The notes below the pieces were generated by a model that saw nothing but the letters and a program-made list of their open reading frames with translations, was not told where the DNA came from and ran no database searches. Positions 24,360 through 31,232 of a stretch of 64,000 bases of DNA are shown one piece after another (position 1 is the stretch's first letter; each line of letters begins with the position of its first letter). Where the stretch lies: assembly GCA_039889035.1 (NCBI GenBank), contig JBDQQY010000018.1, positions 62,001 through 126,000 of the forward strand, in the 5' to 3' direction. Source of the DNA: Plantactinospora sp039889035 (lineage in GTDB: Bacteria > Actinomycetota > Actinomycetes > Mycobacteriales > Micromonosporaceae). The position numbers and the translations under genes were made by a program.

Positions 24360-25297
24360 CGCAGGTTCTCCTTCGCGACGGCGCGGGCGACGAGACGACT
24401 GCCCGTGATGACGATGAGCGAGATGATGACGCCGACCATGCCGATCGCCGCCGCCGACCCGAGTTCCTTCGATTCGAAGGCCTGCGAGTAGAGGTCGATG
24501 ACGAGGGTCTCCGTCCTGCCGACAGGCCCTCCCTTCGTCATGAGCCAGATGAGTTCGAAACGCCGCAGCGACCAGATGGTCATGAGCAGGGCGAGCAGAC
24601 CCACCACGGGCTTGATGACCTGCCAGGTGACGACCCGGAAGGTCGCCCATCTCCCCGCCCCGTCCATCGTCGCGGCCTCGGTCAGATCGTGCGGCACGGA
24701 CTGCAGCGCGGACAGCAACACCACCGAGGTGAACGGGAACAACTGCCAGATGGTCGTCGCGAGCACCGCCGGAAGGGCGTACTTCGGGCTGTCGAGAATC
24801 GAGCCGCCCGGAACACCGAGCCCGACCGCGTTCAGGAAGCGGTTCACGATCCCGTACTGCGCGTTGAGCATCCAGGTCGCGATGAGCGCGACCGCGATCC
24901 CGGGCGCCGCCCACGGCACGGTCACGAGCGCGCGTGCCACCCCTCGGCCGCGGAAGCCCTTGTTGAGGAGAAGGGCGACGGCGAGGCCGGAGCCGACGGC
25001 ACCGACGACGCACACGATCACGTACACGAAGGTGGTGACGAGCGTCCGGTGGAAGTCCTCGTCGCCGAAAATGCGGACGAAGTTGTCGAGCCCCACCCAC
25101 CGGCCACGGGTGGGGTTCAGCAGTGTCGTACGCGTGAAGCTCAGGAAGATCTCCTGGGCGAGCGGAATCGCCTGAAAGACGACGATGAAGAGGGCGGCGG
25201 GCGCCAGGAAGAGATAGGGCGTCCATCTGCTTCCCAGCGGGCTGCGTCGGCGCCGGGCCGCGGATCGAGGCACTTTCGTCTGCTCCAGCACGGTCAT
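24356..25297 (-). CDS. Carbohydrate ABC transporter permease (MalF-like)
   Basis: 313 residues, basic N-terminus, first helix TPYLFLAPAALFIVVFQ, EAA loop DLTEAATMDGAGRWATFRVVTW. ATG at 25297 with AAAGGA nine bases upstream. Separated from the binding-protein gene by 66 bp that contain a strong hairpin (25321-25358), so its expression is probably lower than that of the binding protein. Confidence 0.9.
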   Translation of the reverse strand: MTVLEQTKVPRSAARRRRSPLGSRWTPYLFLAPAALFIVVFQAIPLAQEIFLSFTRTTLLNPTRGRWVGLDNFVRIFGDEDFHRTLVTTFVYVIVCVVGAVGSGLAVALLLNKGFRGRGVARALVTVPWAAPGIAVALIATWMLNAQYGIVNRFLNAVGLGVPGGSILDSPKYALPAVLATTIWQLFPFTSVVLLSALQSVPHDLTEAATMDGAGRWATFRVVTWQVIKPVVGLLALLMTIWSLRRFELIWLMTKGGPVGRTETLVIDLYSQAFESKELGSAAAIGMVGVIISLIVITGSRLVARAVAKENLR

Positions 25298-25320
25298 CGG
25301 GTTCGGTCCTTTACAGATAG

Positions 25321-25358
25321 GACGCCGCCGGCGCGAGGATTCCCGCGCCGGCAGCGTC
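25321..25358 (-). terminator. Intercistronic hairpin, likely attenuator between binding-protein and permease genes
   Basis: Stem GACGC-x-GCCGGCGCG pairs with CGCGCCGGC-x-GCGTC (arms 25321-25335 and 25344-25358, one mismatch, 8-base loop). Such hairpins after solute-binding-protein genes usually reduce downstream transcription or protect the upstream mRNA, giving excess binding protein. Confidence 0.55.
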
Positions 25359-25363
25359 GCTGG

Positions 25364-26611
25364 TCATCCGACCAGCTCGGTCGCCTGCTGCTGGGCGCGA
25401 TCCAGTGCGGTCTTGAGGTCGACCTGACCCTGAAGGGCTGCGATCACGTTCTGCACGACGACCTTGCGGATGTCCGGCGTCTTGGCCTCGAACCCCAGCA
25501 CGATCTGCGGAAGGCTCGACTCGGTCAGGCCGTCGAAGACCGGCAGGAAGGGCGTCTTCTCGAGCGACCCGGCGCTCCGCTGGGTGACGGTCGCGACGCT
25601 GCTGGCGCCGAGGATCTCCTGCAACTTCACCTGGTTGGCGGGTTCGAGAGTCCAGCGGATGAAGGCGGCTGCCGCCTCCTTCTCCTCGCTCGCCTCGTTG
25701 ATGACGATGGGCGCGAGGATCGCACCCTGGCTGCGAACCGGGAACGGGATGGGCGCCACACTGAACTTCAGTCCGGGGTTCTGGCCGCGGGTCGCCGTGA
25801 CGTAGCCACCGTTGTTGAGTTCCATCCCGACCTTGCCCTCGGCGAACATCCGCCGGAACGTCGCCGCGTCCGCGCCCCTCGGAATCACCTTCGCGTCGTA
25901 CAGGTCCTTGTACGCCTGCAGACCCTTGAGGTTCTCGGGTGAGTTGATCGTCAGGGTCTTGCCGTCCGACCACTTGCCGCCGAAGCCATAGACGTAGTTG
26001 AAGATGTCCTGCCACACGCCAGCTTCTTCGGCCTCCGTCTGGCGGAACGCCAGACCGAAGACGTCGCCCTTCGTCAGCGACTTCGCCGTCGCGAGGAACT
26101 GCTCGTAGGTCTTCGGAGGGTTCGGGACCAGGTCCGCGTTGTAGAACATCGCGTAGTTGGACGCTTCGAAGATGATCCCGTGGCGTACGCCGTCGTGCAC
26201 GACGAACTGGTCCGGCTGCTTGAGCAGGGTGTACTTGCTGACGTCGACCAGGTCGTCGAGCGGTGCGATGAGGCCGGCGTCCGAGGCGGCCTCGAACTCG
26301 GGCATGTCGAAGCGGATCAGGTCGGGTCCCTGCCCGCTGCCCATCTGGGTGAGGACGGTCTGGCCGAAGGTCGGGTACGGCACTGCCGCGGCGGAGACCT
26401 GCACGTCGTTCTGACTCTTGTTGAACTCCTCGAGCCACTGGTTCAGCAGGGGCCCGCGCCCCGGATCACCGAAGGTCGAGGCGGCGAAGGTGATCTTCGC
26501 TACGCCGCCGTCGGAGCCGCCGTCGGCGGTACAGCCACTCAGGAGGATGGCGGCCACGCCGATAATGCCGGTCGCCGCCGCCATGCTGCGGCGCACGCGG
26601 TGCTTTCTCAT
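25364..26611 (-). CDS. Carbohydrate ABC transporter substrate-binding lipoprotein
   Basis: 415 residues. Two ATGs (26614 and 26611) are adjacent; GGAG is 2 bases from the first and 5 from the second, so 26611 is preferred. Lipobox LLSGC near residue 26, then ITFAASTFGDPGRGPLLNQWLEEFNK typical of family 1 solute-binding proteins. First gene of the operon, about 50 bases below a clear promoter. Together with the permeases it imports the sugar or sugar acid degraded by the following dehydratases. Confidence 0.9.
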   Translation of the reverse strand: MRKHRVRRSMAAATGIIGVAAILLSGCTADGGSDGGVAKITFAASTFGDPGRGPLLNQWLEEFNKSQNDVQVSAAAVPYPTFGQTVLTQMGSGQGPDLIRFDMPEFEAASDAGLIAPLDDLVDVSKYTLLKQPDQFVVHDGVRHGIIFEASNYAMFYNADLVPNPPKTYEQFLATAKSLTKGDVFGLAFRQTEAEEAGVWQDIFNYVYGFGGKWSDGKTLTINSPENLKGLQAYKDLYDAKVIPRGADAATFRRMFAEGKVGMELNNGGYVTATRGQNPGLKFSVAPIPFPVRSQGAILAPIVINEASEEKEAAAAFIRWTLEPANQVKLQEILGASSVATVTQRSAGSLEKTPFLPVFDGLTESSLPQIVLGFEAKTPDIRKVVVQNVIAALQGQVDLKTALDRAQQQATELVG

Positions 26612-26659
26612 CATTACTCCTTGTACACGTCGCAGGACTAGGCCCCTCTGGGCGGTCAA

Positions 26660-26696
26660 TTGCAACGATCGTAGGAACATATGCAACGCTGTCAAG
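26660..26696 (-). promoter_or_regulatory. Operon promoter with IclR-type half-sites (copy 1)
   Basis: Minus strand: TTGACA (26695-26690), 16-bp spacer, TACGAT (26673-26668). The spacer contains GTTGCATATG, and TTGCAA-like half-sites recur on both sides (26660-26665, 26704-26709, 26724-26729, 26733-26738). This 37-bp block is 36/37 identical to 29373-29409 upstream of the secreted esterase. It lies between the divergent iclR and transporter genes, so the IclR protein is the obvious binder. Confidence 0.7.
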
Positions 26697-26753
26697 TGGC
26701 GATTGCGCAACATGTCAGCTACATTGCACATACTGCAACCCGGGAGGTGTGGC

Positions 26754-27530
26754 ATGGCACAGTCGGTCCAGCGCGCGATCGACCTCATCCGTCGGTCGGC
26801 GGAGCACCCGCTGACACTCGGCGAAGCCGCGGAGGTACTGGGAGTCCACAAGTCGACGGCGCTGCGAATCCTCCAGACGCTCGAGGCGGCGCGATTCGTC
26901 CGCAAGACCGGCGGCGGGACGTACGTGTTCGGCAGCGGTCTCATCGAGCTGTCGCAACTCGCACTCGACTCGATGGACCTGCGCCAGTTCGGAACCGCGC
27001 ACCTGCGCCGACTCCAGCGGCAGACCGGCCATACCGTCCACCTGGCACAGCTGACCGGGAACGAGATCATCTACATCGACAAGGTAGACAGTCCGGCGTT
27101 CGACGCCGTGCAGCTGCCGTCCCGGGTCGGGCGAGCGGTCTCGATCTACGCCAGCGCCGTCGGCAAAGTGATCCTGGCCTACCTCCCCCGGGAGGAACGT
27201 GATCGCATCCTGTCGCACGTCGTCTTCGAGCAGTACACCGACACGACATTCGCGGACCGCGATCGCCTCGAAGCCGAACTCGCCACCATCGTCGAGCATG
27301 GCTGGTCCACCGACAACGGCGAACACGACGCCTACGTCATGTGCGTCGCCGCACCGATCAGAGACTCGCGCGGACACGTCGTCGCTGCCCTCTCCATCAC
27401 TGCGATCAAGGTCATCGCGACCCTGGAGCGGCTGAAGGACAACCTGCCGCTCCTGCTGGAGACCGCAACCCTGATCTCGAAGGAACTCGGATACACCCCC
27501 CGGGCCCCGTCGGAACCGCCGGCCGGCTGA
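26754..27530 (+). CDS. IclR-family transcriptional regulator
   Basis: 258 residues from ATG 26754 (GGGAGG six bases upstream). N-terminal winged HTH about 1-62 (SVQRAIDLIRRSAEHPLTLGE, HKSTALRILQTLEAARFV), then the IclR ligand domain (IYIDKVDSPAFDAVQLPSRVGRAVSIYASAVGKVILAYLP, DNGEHDAYVMCVAAPIRDSRG). Divergent from the pentonate-type catabolic operon. The same promoter block at 29373 suggests it also controls the esterase at 27704. Effector probably a sugar acid or keto-deoxy acid. Confidence 0.9.
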   Translation: MAQSVQRAIDLIRRSAEHPLTLGEAAEVLGVHKSTALRILQTLEAARFVRKTGGGTYVFGSGLIELSQLALDSMDLRQFGTAHLRRLQRQTGHTVHLAQLTGNEIIYIDKVDSPAFDAVQLPSRVGRAVSIYASAVGKVILAYLPREERDRILSHVVFEQYTDTTFADRDRLEAELATIVEHGWSTDNGEHDAYVMCVAAPIRDSRGHVVAALSITAIKVIATLERLKDNLPLLLETATLISKELGYTPRAPSEPPAG

Positions 27531-27632
27531 GTCGCGCCCCCGGCAGGTCCCCGCGTGGCACCGTCGGCCTGCGCCGACCGTCCCGGTCCAGGCGCACCGG
27601 AACCCGCCGGCAGCAGCGGGAACCGCCACCCC

Positions 27633-27676
27633 GGCCTGCGGCGACACCTCCCGATCCGGGGCTGTCACCGCAGGCC
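27633..27676. terminator. Bidirectional terminator between iclR and esterase genes
   Basis: GGCCTGCGGCGACA (27633-27646) pairs with TGTCACCGCAGGCC (27663-27676): 14 positions with one mismatch and a 16-base loop, between converging genes. Confidence 0.6.
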
Positions 27677-27703
27677 CGTCGGCTCCAGCCGCGGCGAACC
27701 AGG

Positions 27704-29308
27704 TCAGCCGGCCGTCCCCACCGAGGCGCTGCGCGACCCGTTGAACAGCTTGTCGCCGCGATAGTGTGCGACCACCGGACCGTCGAGCCCGCCGTGGACA
27801 GTCTGGTGAAGGCGGGCGACACCGTTGCGGACCGGCGCCGAGCCGACGTGCAGGTCGCCAACGTAAAAGTCGACCGCACCCGACGGGGAGACGCCACCGC
27901 TGGTCACACTGCCCACCATCGCGGTCGCGGTGACCTTGACCCTGGCAGACCCGCCCACCTGTGCGGTCTCGACCTCGAGGCTGGTCGTGGTGGTGCGGAA
28001 CGCCACGTTGCGCAGGTAGTTGTCCAGCATCTGGCGCCAGACATCCCAGGTATGGACGCCGTTGACGTTGTACTCCACGACCTCGACCCCGGCGGCCCGC
28101 AGGGCGGCGACCCGCAGCAGAGAGTTCTGGGCGATGTTACCCAGGCGGTCCTGGAGGCCGGTGCCGATGTGGATCCCGCCGGCCACGGCCTTCATCCGGT
28201 CGGTCTGCGCCTGCGTCGCCGCCGGTCCTCCCCAACTCCACGCCGCATGGTAGGCGAAGAGGTCGGTGTTGTCGTACAGGATCGTGAAGGCCCGACTACC
28301 ACCCGCCGAGAATCCGCCGAACGCACGGTCCTCCGGACGGGGCGAGACGCGGTAGTTCTGCTCCACGAACGGGATGACGTTGTTCCTCAGTTCATCGGCG
28401 TAGCCCTGGTTGCCTCCGGGCAGGCCGTTGAAGTCGGTGGAAACGATGATCATCGGCTGCGCCGCGCGATCCTTGATCGAATTCTCCAGGACGTGCTGCG
28501 CCACCCCCTGCATCGTCCAGGCGATCGAGTTGTCGCCCGAACCGTGGCTGAGGTACAGGGTCGGGTACGGGACGGCCCGGTTGGGGTTGTAGCCATGCGG
28601 CAGGTAGACCACGATGTCGTGCACGCCGGCCGGGTTGGTCGACAGCGGCGAGGCGTACCGCCGCGACTCCAGCGTGCCGGTCCGGTTGGCCTTGACCGGC
28701 GCCTGGTAGCCGTTGTCGTACGTGGGGAACTTCTTGCTGTTCGGCACGTAGACCCGGCTGCGCACCGCGCCGGGTGCACCCGGGTACTGCGGCTGCACCT
28801 CCCACGGGTTCGCCGGATCGTCGTGCAGAGTGCAGCCGGTTGCCAGCGGACTGGCGCAGTCGTGGGTGAAGGCGTATCGGAAGGTGCCGGAGGGTAGCGG
28901 CACCGTGATCGTCCATACCCCGTCGGCCCCCTTCCGCAGGGGCAGGATGCGCCACGGGGTAGCCGGGATGTCCCCCGGCCGCCACTCCGAGGGTGGGCGA
29001 CCGTCGCCGCAATCCAAGCACGTGACGGTCTCGGGTCGGGAGTAGAACCAGTCGCCGTAGACATGGACGGCCTCGACATCCACCGGCGCCCGGTACCGGA
29101 ACGTCACCGAGTATCCGGTCGGCGCCTGGTCGGTCTGGAGCACCTCGGGGCCGAGGGGTGCGGCGGGGACAGCCGGTGCCGCCACCGCGGGAGCCCCGAG
29201 CGTACTGGCCGAAACCGCAGTGGCGAGGGCCAGTACCGCCCGGAGTGACCGGGTCAGCCGTCTACCCGGCGGCGACGTTGGCGAGGGGTGGGGATGTGCG
29301 ACGTGCAT
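27704..29308 (-). CDS. Secreted esterase (CE1/enterochelin-esterase type) with C-terminal Ig-like domain
   Basis: 534 residues from ATG 29308 (GGAGGG seven bases upstream); later ATGs fit less well. Signal peptide ending AVAAPAVPA. Residues about 55-200 are a CBM48-like N-terminal sandwich (FRYRAPVDVEAVHVYGDWF). The hydrolase core follows with GFSAGGS as nucleophile elbow and late His in NVNGVHTWDVWRQML. The last 100 residues are a bacterial Ig-like (Big_3-type) domain. Related proteins are arylesterase-like feruloyl or acetylxylan esterases. Its promoter duplicates that of the IclR-linked catabolic operon. Confidence 0.85.
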   Translation of the reverse strand: MHVAHPHPSPTSPPGRRLTRSLRAVLALATAVSASTLGAPAVAAPAVPAAPLGPEVLQTDQAPTGYSVTFRYRAPVDVEAVHVYGDWFYSRPETVTCLDCGDGRPPSEWRPGDIPATPWRILPLRKGADGVWTITVPLPSGTFRYAFTHDCASPLATGCTLHDDPANPWEVQPQYPGAPGAVRSRVYVPNSKKFPTYDNGYQAPVKANRTGTLESRRYASPLSTNPAGVHDIVVYLPHGYNPNRAVPYPTLYLSHGSGDNSIAWTMQGVAQHVLENSIKDRAAQPMIIVSTDFNGLPGGNQGYADELRNNVIPFVEQNYRVSPRPEDRAFGGFSAGGSRAFTILYDNTDLFAYHAAWSWGGPAATQAQTDRMKAVAGGIHIGTGLQDRLGNIAQNSLLRVAALRAAGVEVVEYNVNGVHTWDVWRQMLDNYLRNVAFRTTTTSLEVETAQVGGSARVKVTATAMVGSVTSGGVSPSGAVDFYVGDLHVGSAPVRNGVARLHQTVHGGLDGPVVAHYRGDKLFNGSRSASVGTAG

Positions 29309-29372
29309 GTGCTGTCCCTCCATCGGGCAAGTGAACAGAGCTAGCCGGACCGGCATGATCGTTTACGTTCTT

Positions 29373-29452
29373 GCAACGATCGTAGGGACATATGCAACGC
29401 TGTCAAGGAGCGGTTGCATATCGCATCAGACACGTTGCATATAGCGCAAGGA
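29373..29452 (-). promoter_or_regulatory. Esterase promoter with IclR-type half-sites (copy 2)
   Basis: 29373-29409 repeats the block at 26660-26696 with a single mismatch. Minus strand TTGACA (29408-29403), 16-bp spacer, TACGAT (29386-29381). Beyond it, TTGCATAT occurs at 29416-29423 and again at 29437-29444. The upstream sequences of the two promoters diverge but keep TTGCA half-sites, indicating selection for the binding motif and not simple duplication. Confidence 0.7.
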
Positions 29453-29466
29453 ATCGACTGGACCGG

Positions 29467-30483
29467 CTACGAACGTGTCCGGCTCTCCGCCCGACCTTCC
29501 TCCCTGGCAAGAGCGAGCAGCCGCGCCAAACGCCGGCGGCGGCGCCGAGCCGAGGTTCGGAGTCCGACGACGAGTACGCCCAGCAGTAACAGCAGCGCGA
29601 GTTGCGGCCAGGGCAGCGCCCAGGTCGTCACGGTGGCCCGCGCCTGGCGGATCTCGGCGCCGGCCTGGTCGCCGCCGAAAGGTTCCGGGGTCACGGCAAT
29701 GGTCGTCCGTAGCTGCCCGAGCGCCCATACAGGGGCGACGCGAGACTCGACCATCCGGCTACCGCCCGGGAGCATCTCCTCGACGTCGGTGGTGGCGTCC
29801 TGGCCGACGAGGCCGAACAACTCGGTCACCGCGAGGCGGCTCGCGGTGCTCGCCCGGACGTTGCCGTCGTTCGCCAGGAGGTACCGGACCCGGATCGTGC
29901 CGCCACGAAAGGGATTCCACGACGCTGTGTACCTGGCGGTGAGGTCCTTGACCGCCACGGTTGCCCGGACCGTGCCGCTGGCCCGCATCATGACCCGGAA
30001 CCCGACCCGGCTCTCGACGTTGACCGTGCCGCCGGTACTGATGACCGACGCGGCGATGCCGGCCGGGTGATCCCCGGGCGTGGCGTCCTGCGGCACCGTG
30101 ATCGTGAACGGCACCACCTTCGTCTCGTTCGGCCCGACCGTCACCGCCTTCTGTACGTCGATCCACGTGCCGCCGGCCACCGAAGCCCGGCCGGACGGGA
30201 GCATGTTGAAGCGCCCCTTGTCCGTGAGGTAGCCGTCGGCGGACGTCAGGGCGAAGACGACGGCCGCGGAGCTGAAGTTCCGTACTGCCAGGTGCTCGGT
30301 CACCACCTGCCCCGGATCGAGGGTGAGTTCGATCCACCGACGGCCGTCCGGCCCTCTGGGATCGGCCGGCTGGACCGTCCAGGTGACGGTGGTGCCCGGT
30401 TCCGCCGCGACGGCCGGGGAAACCGGAGCGGTAAGGGTCGCGACGATGAGTACCGTCAGCACCCGGCGTAACGGGGTGGTCAT
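29467..30483 (-). CDS. DUF916-type membrane-anchored surface protein
   Basis: 338 residues. Signal peptide ends AVAAEPG near 28. Two Ig-like halves follow: ITVPQDATPGDHPAGIAASV is the hallmark of the DUF916/WxL peptidoglycan-binding family, and the second half has FRGGTIRVRYLLANDGNVRA. A C-terminal transmembrane helix (WPQLALLLLLGVLVVGL) and an Arg-rich cytoplasmic tail anchor it. In Firmicutes these proteins are encoded beside WxL surface proteins and form wall-bound complexes; here a WxL-like gene lies 56 bp upstream on the same strand. Function in actinomycetes is largely unstudied. Confidence 0.8.
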   Translation of the reverse strand: MTTPLRRVLTVLIVATLTAPVSPAVAAEPGTTVTWTVQPADPRGPDGRRWIELTLDPGQVVTEHLAVRNFSSAAVVFALTSADGYLTDKGRFNMLPSGRASVAGGTWIDVQKAVTVGPNETKVVPFTITVPQDATPGDHPAGIAASVISTGGTVNVESRVGFRVMMRASGTVRATVAVKDLTARYTASWNPFRGGTIRVRYLLANDGNVRASTASRLAVTELFGLVGQDATTDVEEMLPGGSRMVESRVAPVWALGQLRTTIAVTPEPFGGDQAGAEIRQARATVTTWALPWPQLALLLLLGVLVVGLRTSARRRRRRLARLLALAREEGRAESRTRS

Positions 30484-30539
30484 TCGGAACGGCCCCTTCG
30501 GTGGAGCTGGGCGGGGCCCGCGCGGACCCCGCCCGGCCA

Positions 30540-31172
30540 CTACTCGAACAGTGAGAGGGTGAGCGTTGAGGCGTACTCGCCGGCGGCGACATCCGCCGGG
30601 GTGCGTAGGTACAGGTCGGCGTTGACCGAGTACGCGTCACCGGCGACGGCTTCGGCGTCGAAGGTCGACACCAGCAACTCCTGGTCGACCAGACCGACGT
30701 TGTTGCCGGGCTGGGTCTCCTCGTCGAGGACCGTCACGACCTCATCACCTTCGGTGACCAGGCCGGTGTCGCCACCGTCGAGCAGGCGCGGCTTCCAGCC
30801 CAGGTGGCCGGCGCTGATCGGTGCCTGACCGGCGGCACCGACAAAATCGGTCGCGCTGCCCAGTACCGCCCAGGCGGCGCCCTCGGGCACCTCTTCCGGG
30901 TTGCGGGTGTCGGTGACCGTCACGGTGGGCAGGGTGCCGACGAACTCGCGGACCAGCAGGGTCGAGCCGTTCTCGGACAGCGCGACTGCGTTGCCCGCGA
31001 TGGACATGGCGAGCACGCCCGGTTCGTGGATCTCGTCGATGTCGACCGTCACCTGCACGTCGGTGTCGTCACCAGGCTCGGCCACCGCGGGCGACGGCAG
31101 CGCCGTCGCTCCAGCCAGGGCGGCGCCGGCGGCGCAGGCCGCGAGCAGGTGGCGGCGTTTCCGTATATTCAT
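30540..31172 (-). CDS. WxL-like secreted surface protein
   Basis: 210 residues from ATG 31172 (GGAGGAG five bases upstream). Signal peptide MNIRKRRHLLAACAAGAALAG to about residue 32. The body has the paired tryptophan pattern of WxL-type domains: AAWAVLGSATDF and later GHLGWKPRL. It ends in a beta-rich segment AADVAAGEYASTLTLSLFE-like, typical of these surface domains. First gene of a probable two-gene unit with the DUF916 protein. No LPXTG motif, so retention at the surface would depend on the partner. Confidence 0.75.
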   Translation of the reverse strand: MNIRKRRHLLAACAAGAALAGATALPSPAVAEPGDDTDVQVTVDIDEIHEPGVLAMSIAGNAVALSENGSTLLVREFVGTLPTVTVTDTRNPEEVPEGAAWAVLGSATDFVGAAGQAPISAGHLGWKPRLLDGGDTGLVTEGDEVVTVLDEETQPGNNVGLVDQELLVSTFDAEAVAGDAYSVNADLYLRTPADVAAGEYASTLTLSLFE

Positions 31173-31232
31173 TCGCTCCTCCGTTGTCAAGCTGTTGTTG
31201 CCGGCGAGGTGGTTGGTCGAGGGCTGTCAGGG

